Origin: Prosapia bicincta
Taxonomy: Eukaryota > Arthropoda > Insecta > Hemiptera > Cercopidae
Assembly (NCBI GenBank): GCA_036971475.1
Contig: JBAIZL010000005.1
Coordinates: 168,755,386 to 168,819,385, forward strand
Length of the DNA stretch: 64,000 nucleotides
Direction of reading: 5' to 3'
Part shown: positions 58,082 to 64,000 of the stretch, piece after piece
How positions within the stretch are numbered: the stretch's first letter is position 1
How the letters are laid out: every line of letters starts with the position of its first letter
The notes under the pieces: generated by a model
Told to the model about the DNA's origin: nothing
The model's input: only the letters and a program-made list of their open reading frames with translations
Databases searched by the model: none
Made by a program: the position numbers and the translations under genes

Positions 58082-59385
58082 TGGTTCACTCTCTGATATT
58101 GCGTTTTCAATTTCCGACAAGTTGTCGGGTTTTATTCTTTAATTTTCCTCGTGAGATCTTTTCGTGAGATATATTCTCTCTTAAATAGATATCTCGTTGT
58201 AAAACTGTTCAAAACAAGGATTCCTTAAAAAATAATTAATGTTTTTTCCACAAAAAAAAAATAATGTTAAAAATAAAATTATAACATCGTGTATGAAAAC
58301 TATATTTCTATGATTAAAGGTGAATTAATTAAAGTAGAATTTGGTTCCAGTAATGGTTCCAATTGTTGATTATTATTTAAATAGAGGAAAGATAAATATT
58401 AAAAAAGAAAAACATTTATGTTAAAAAATATTTTTAAAAACAATGTAAAATGATATTGGTGATTAGAAAAGGCAATAAAAAATATTTTCATATCATAAAT
58501 GGATTTTGATCAATACCTCAAAGTTTGTTCAATTGAGAATTTAGTAAATAAATAAGTAGAATAAAGTTTTTCCTTTAAATTATTTCTCGACATATAGAAA
58601 CCTATATTGAAATTCTAATTATCAGTTTGAGCCAGTTTACTTGAACAATTGTTCAAGGCTATGTATGTTCACCGTTACAAAATCTTTCAGCTGTACCTGG
58701 AATTCTGGACCCATTTCCAAAGAATTGATATATTGAATTTGGGTCGTATACACGTATTTTTGTATTTCGGTTATCTGTAGAGACTGATATAAGCTGACAG
58801 GAACACGAACTTTAAACTTATGAAGAATTCAAATTTCTAAATTAAGGTTATATCGACCTCAATTTGAGTTTTATATGATCTCATATTAGCTATATGGTTA
58901 CATTTAGAGCTTTAAATTTGTCTAGATGTAAGTATAAACAGAGTTTAATGCAGTTTATTATCTGTTACAATATTTGCACGATTAATTATTAAACAAAAAC
59001 AGATATACTACCAACAAAACATTTAAACTTAACTGCTATTGTTGAATATTTAGTAGATAATATTGATAAAAAGTAAAGAAGTCGTTTTTTGTAGTAATTT
59101 GTGAATTGTATGTATTAAATGTTTATTTGTGAGGTTTGTTATGAGTAAGTACTTATAAAGTGGGAAAATATTATTTATACATTTTAAGTTTCTTTCCATT
59201 CATTGTTCTGAATCTATAGACTCGTAAAGCATTATACTTTATTTCAGTTAGAATCCATAAACTTGTATTTAAGTAGACTTATTTTTACTTATCTGAAAAT
59301 AAATTCTATCGGTAAACCATTTATAAACAATTGCGAGTAGAAATATATAACAATGTCAATTTTCTACGAATGCGATCAATATTGT
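58082..59385. other. No recognised gene
   Basis: AT-rich. A short perfect palindromic segment, CCGACAACTTGTCGG, is at about 58116. Nothing else is supported. Confidence 0.4.
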
Positions 59386-59690
59386 TAACAACTGTCATAA
59401 TAGGTACATGATCAACTTTAAATTACTTTGCGTTGATATACATTTTTATAAAAATAAGATTAAATGAGTTTTGTCATCTGTTACAATATTTTATTGTTAA
59501 CAACTGTCATAATAGGTACATTATCACCTTTAAATTACTTTGCATTGATATACATTTTTACAAAAATAAGATTAAATGAGGTTTATCATCTGTTACAATA
59601 TTTTATTGTTAACAATCATCATAATAGGCACATGGTCACCTTTAAATTACTTTGCATTGATATACAATTTTATATAGGCCTAAACATGCC
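59385..59690. repeat. 112-bp tandem repeat, nearly three copies
   Basis: AGGTACA or AGGCACA starts at 59402, 59514 and 59626, exactly 112 bp apart. Each copy holds CTTTAAATTACTTTGC, TTGATATACA and TTATTGTTAACAA. The 79-residue frame across it is repeat-derived. Confidence 0.93.
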
Positions 59691-60895
59691 TAAACAGGGT
59701 TGAATAAGGTTATTTTAAGCTACAATATTAAAAACAATGAAGAACAGACATACAATCTATAAACAAAACATTTAAAAGTTAAGTTACATTGTTGAATTTA
59801 TTTGCTTAATATATTTTTAATGGTTAGTATTAATTTAAATAAACAGAATAAAAGCCTCTTTTATGTATTTAATTTATTTAGACATTTATTAATTGATTGT
59901 ATTAAAAGTTTATTTATAAGGAATGTAGTGAATTGGTATTTTTAAAGTAGGATTAAATTTTTTTTGAATAATTAGGGTATCTCTCTTTTGACTCCAAAAA
60001 AACTAAGACTTTGAAACATTGACTTGAATTTCAATTTTCTTAGTTTAAACAAGAAGAACAAAATCTTTTTTTATGTAGTTGGAGAGTTTGTTAGTTCAAT
60101 TTCTTGAATATTTATTTGCGAAGTTTCTTGTGAGTTGTATTTTTAAATAAAGAAATACCTTGTTTATTTAAATATTTGTTTTAGTTTAGATTTGTCTTCA
60201 TTGCTACACCGTTACTATATCTATTACAACTAAATTATTTACAATCGTACTTTCAAGTGTCGTATACACTCAGATGCTCCCAAAAAGCGTTAACACCATT
60301 TAAACCAAATGTAAACTTTTCTGTGGAAATGTTCAAAGATTTTGTATACATCAGAAATAGAACTGTGCCCCATTTAGGGCTTCTGGCACTTCTCCGTTAA
60401 CAGTGTCTGGTCCAAATGTCGTGTGACAGAAATGCACCTGGGAGGTTGGTTTTACCAGGTCATAAAGCCTAGGCGTGAACAACTGTCACTAATTATTTTT
60501 GTAGGGCAGAATACGTAGAAATGTATCGATCGATATATCTTCGATTAAACATTTCCAAATAGCTTGAATGTTGTATTTTTGTAAACCTAATTTTAGTAAC
60601 TTTACATTTTATTGTCAAATGTAAGTAACTGTATCTCAGTTTGGATATGTCTTACGATTAACTTTTGTAGTGTATATTTAGTCTGAGGCGGTTGGTAAAT
60701 ATACTAACTTGAAGTCTAACTTGATGCATTTGAATATTATAATATAGCTTTTCGCACAAACTTAAATATAAGTAAATTTGTTAAACAACTTAATGAAACA
60801 AACTGATTTTGATTGCACTATGCAACCATTAACAATGATTGTGTTTTCGTGCGTGTACTTTGAAAATGATCAGCAAGTATGATTCAGTAACCAAT
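59691..60895. other. No recognised gene
   Basis: A GC-richer patch at 60280-60490 is unclassified. The remainder is AT-rich without features. Confidence 0.4.
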
Positions 60896-60899
60896 TCAA

Positions 60900-61630
60900 A
60901 GGAGATGAAAGGACTGTGGAGCAGGATAAATTTAGCGATATAAAACCCTGGTTTAGAAAGTAGAGAAAAATAGAAAAAAGAGAGAAGTCAGGAACTAGTA
61001 ATGGGAATATAGGAGAGTTATGGAGTCGTCTAAACAGCGTCGGGAACAAGAAGAAAATAAAATTGTCTATTACCGCCACAAAGGGAAAAGCTGTCTAAGC
61101 CTTAACCCGCTACACGACGGAATAAGGGTAAAGAAGGGTAGATGGAATTAAGTATTAGGTATATCATCCCTTAGTTCTGGGAATATGGGAGAAATGAGGA
61201 GTCGTCTAAACCGGGTCGGGAATATGAAGAAGACCTGCTCTTTATTAGACCCATAAACAGAAGAGCTGTCTAACTCATAACCTTCTATACGACAGAATAA
61301 GGCTAAGGAAGGGTAGATGCAATTAAGTATTGGGAATATCATCCCTTAGTATTAAATCTGGAATAATTATAGAATCGTCCTACTCTATGGAATTATAAAG
61401 TAGACCTACTCTCTATCGGAGTCACAAAGAGAAGGGTGTCTATCAGCTACACCATTTTATAAAAAAAAGTTATCCTAGGGTAAATAGAATTAAGTACTAT
61501 ATGATCCCTTAGCAGTGGGAGTAGGAGAATTGAGGGGATTGAGTGGGCAGGTTCACTTACAAGAAGTAGACCTACTCTCAACTAGGGTGGAAAGATGAGT
61601 CTTTTCGCTATCCAGTAACCTGGTGGTGAA
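60900..61630 (+). repeat. Tandem units (about four) of the ~170-bp dispersed repeat
   Basis: The signature position falls at about 61060, 61232 (GACCTGCTCTTTATTAGACC), 61403 (GACCTACTCTCTATCGGAGT) and 61569 (GACCTACTCTCAACTAGGGT), steps of roughly 172, 171 and 166 bp. Each unit contains TAAGGAAGGGTAGATG-like, GGAATATCATCCCTTAG and GAGTCGTCTAAACCGGGTCG-like blocks. This is the best locus for defining the family's monomer. Confidence 0.9.
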
Positions 61631-63175
61631 TGATTAGTGCATTTAGAACCCTTGTTTACTAAGGGTTTTAAATAAATGTTTCAAAATAACAATAGGCTTT
61701 TTAAATATTATAAGCTAGTACTTACAAAAAGAAACTATGAAGTTTCAAAATAACCTAAAACTTTAAATAAGACATACTACTTCTTTTCAATAATGCCTTT
61801 TGTTCTATTCGTGTTCTATGTAAACATTGCTAGGGTCAATAAAAATGTTCAACTATAATTAAGAAAATATTAGGCCGTTAATATTTAAATCTTAAAAACA
61901 ATATTTTCTAACTTTGAAAAGAATATTTGAAACTTTTAAAACATTTTTATCTAAAATTTACTATTCGCAAAATAATTTATTTCGGTCGGGAATTTTCTTA
62001 GTCAGAAAGGATAGTTTTATTCTTAGTGTTACATGTTTAGTTTATTGACATTTCTTTACTGAACATTTTGAATAATTTATATGTTTTGTGTGGGATACTT
62101 CTGTTGTTATTTTTATTTTATAACTTTACCTTAAACCTGAATAACACGTACTGTAGTGTTAAAAATGTGACTGAAAATGTGTCTCCGTTCAACAACTCTG
62201 ATTTCCTTCTATTACAGATTTTAGTATTATATTCAGACTTTTATCTTCTTTTTTATTATATTATAAAGTATACATCTTTTAATTTTATAAGTTATTAGTT
62301 CAATTATTATAGGCCATAATAATGCTGGTGTCTTTTTGACCATAAAATATATCAAATAGGATTATGAAAAATTGTTGAAACATTTAGTTAATATTCGAAA
62401 AAAACAAATACTGAGTTTTTTGATAGGAGCATAAAGATGCATAAGCATCTAAACAATATTAATACAAATTAAAATTTAAAAACAAAAACAGAAGCTTATT
62501 AAATACTTATTACCGTATTACCCACAAAAGTTTGAAATTGGTGTTGGAATTATACCTTGTATTTGCTAATCCAACAAATCTATTCCAAACATTTCCGAAA
62601 AAATCATCTTTCTGATTGTTTGATTTCCCATGAATAATTATAGTGAACCATTAACTATGGGTTTGCTTCGTAATAATAATCATAAAGAAACAAAAATTTC
62701 ATGAGTTTGATATTATGAGAGTATGAGGGACGATAATTGATCTTTGATCTCGGAAAAGATCATACAGTATCAGATTTTATCCGATAAAAATATGTGATTA
62801 CATATTTTTCATTTAGAAATACAGATTGCTGACAACTTTACCTTCTTTGAATGGTTTACAAGGAATGTGATGTTTGTAGATGCTTATAAATATAAAAGAT
62901 AATATTCCCTTTAATCTTTTGAATCATAAATTTAATAAATTTCTTATACTACAAAGTAAGTCTATGAAAGACATGATTCAATAGCTCGTGTTTATGTTAT
63001 AAGTTCTTAAGGAACATCATGTACTATATGCCAAAGTACCCCAACATCATATAAAATTCCCTAATTTGTCACGTTCATTATATTAAATATGAACTCAAGT
63101 ACGAAATTAGGCGCTGACTTCAAAATTTTGTGGGTAATTAGCTCATGATAAAATATGTTTTCGTTATTGGAAAAT
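61631..63175. other. No recognised gene
   Basis: AT-rich. The hydrophobic 76-residue frame at 62068-62298 is T-driven and has no recognised family. Confidence 0.4.
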
Positions 63176-63177
63176 TA

Positions 63178-63822
63178 TTTTTTACTTTTTAGTAAGTAGA
63201 AAATATGTATTTGGTTACTTTTTAGTAAGTAAAAAATATATATTTGGTTACTTTTTAGTAAGTAAAAAATATATATTTGGTTACTTTTTAGTAAGTAAAA
63301 AATATATATTTGGTTACTTTTTAGTAGGTAAAAATATATATTTGGTTACTTTTTAGTAAGTAAAAAATATAAATTTGGTTATTTTTCAGTAAGTAAAAAA
63401 TATATATTTAGTTACTTTTTAGTAAGTAAAAAATATATATTTGGTTACTTTTTAGTAAGTAAAAAATATATATTTGGTTACTTTTTAGTAAGTAAAAAAT
63501 ATATATTTGGTTACTTTTTATTAGGTAAACAATATATATTTGGTTACTTTTTAGTAAGTAAAAAATATATATTTGGTTACTTTTTAGTAAGTAAAAAATA
63601 TACATTTGGTTACTTTTTAGTAAATAAAAAATATATATTTGGTTACTTTTTAGTAGGTAAAAAATATATATTTGGTTACTTTTTAGTAAGTAAAAAATAT
63701 ATATTTGGTTATTTTTTAGTAGGTAAAAAATATATATTTGGTTACTTTTTAGTAAGTAAAAAATATATATTTGGTTACTTTTTAGTAGGTAAAAAATATA
63801 TATTTGGTTACTTTTTGTAAGT
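63178..63822. repeat. 33-bp minisatellite, about 19-20 copies
   Basis: TTGGTTACTTTTTAGTAAGT followed by AAAAAATATATAT repeats with a 33-bp step (TTGGTT at 63211, 63244, 63277 and on). Variants include AGTAGGT, TTATTTTT and CAGTAAGT. Because 33 is a multiple of three, the minus strand stays open for 143 codons as an 11-residue repeat (KSNQIYIFYLL). Confidence 0.97.
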
Positions 63823-64000
63823 CGCTCGTTTTTTTCCAACTAAACAAATGTTTTATTTTGCTTATTAGCTCTTTTATAGTTATAATCTTTATTTAAAATA
63901 ATCACTCGAGATAAAATAGTGTATAATTGTCTCTAAATAAGATTAACTGGAACGTAACTATAGTGGGACCACTGGGAGGGGTTCCCTCTCATTTGCAGGC
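63823..64000. other. Window end, no feature
   Basis: AT-rich DNA with a GC-richer last 40 bases. Nothing can be assigned. Confidence 0.4.

Overview
This is eukaryotic nuclear DNA. It is AT-rich (AT-rich throughout by eye), has no bacterial operon structure and no convincing host protein-coding gene, and is packed with satellites, minisatellites, microsatellites and decayed retrotransposons. R1-like and Jockey-like LINE relics, together with Penelope-like elements (PLEs) and tRNA-derived SINEs, suggest an invertebrate and most likely an arthropod. The species cannot be named from the sequence. The setting looks like gene-poor heterochromatin or a large intergenic region.

Layout. 1-2.6 kb: a LINE on the minus strand whose endonuclease-reverse transcriptase frame stays open to the left edge of the window, the only element here that looks recent. 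4.2-13.0 kb: an array of about 52 complete 165-bp BamHI-site monomers with nested higher-order structure, and a stray diverged monomer at 15.3 kb. 16.7-19.2 kb: two head-to-head 5'-truncated PLE copies carrying GIY-YIG endonuclease remnants, then four tandem units each separated by a (TA)n tract. 20-24 kb: LINE 3' ends, a (TG)n tract and a Jockey-like relic. 24.8-25.6 kb: a degenerate minisatellite. 26.5-28.6 kb: two copies of one LINE relic, one of them split by a palindromic insertion with a matching target duplication. 32.3-33.3 kb: an R1-like LINE 3' end. 33.9-36.5 kb and 40.3-41.5 kb: AT-rich and TACTGTA-rich minisatellites. 42.7 and 57.1 kb: two SINEs. 46.3-47.7 kb: a tandem pair of a dispersed repeat and another LINE relic. 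54.3-54.8 kb: a second PLE GIY-YIG remnant. 60.9-61.6 kb: tandem units of a ~170-bp repeat that is also scattered through the window. 63.2-63.8 kb: a 33-bp minisatellite.

The most notable pattern is a short terminal module, a CTGA/GATGA stem-loop followed by CGAAA(C/A)G, that recurs at about a dozen places. It usually occurs as head-to-head inverted pairs. It matches the region downstream of the GIY-YIG stop codons in the PLE copies, so I infer a population of very short PLE derivatives in twin-inverted form. Hammerhead ribozymes have been reported in PLEs; whether these stem-loops are decayed ribozymes is a testable hypothesis only. No genes here appear to work together. The ordering reflects insertion and tandem amplification.
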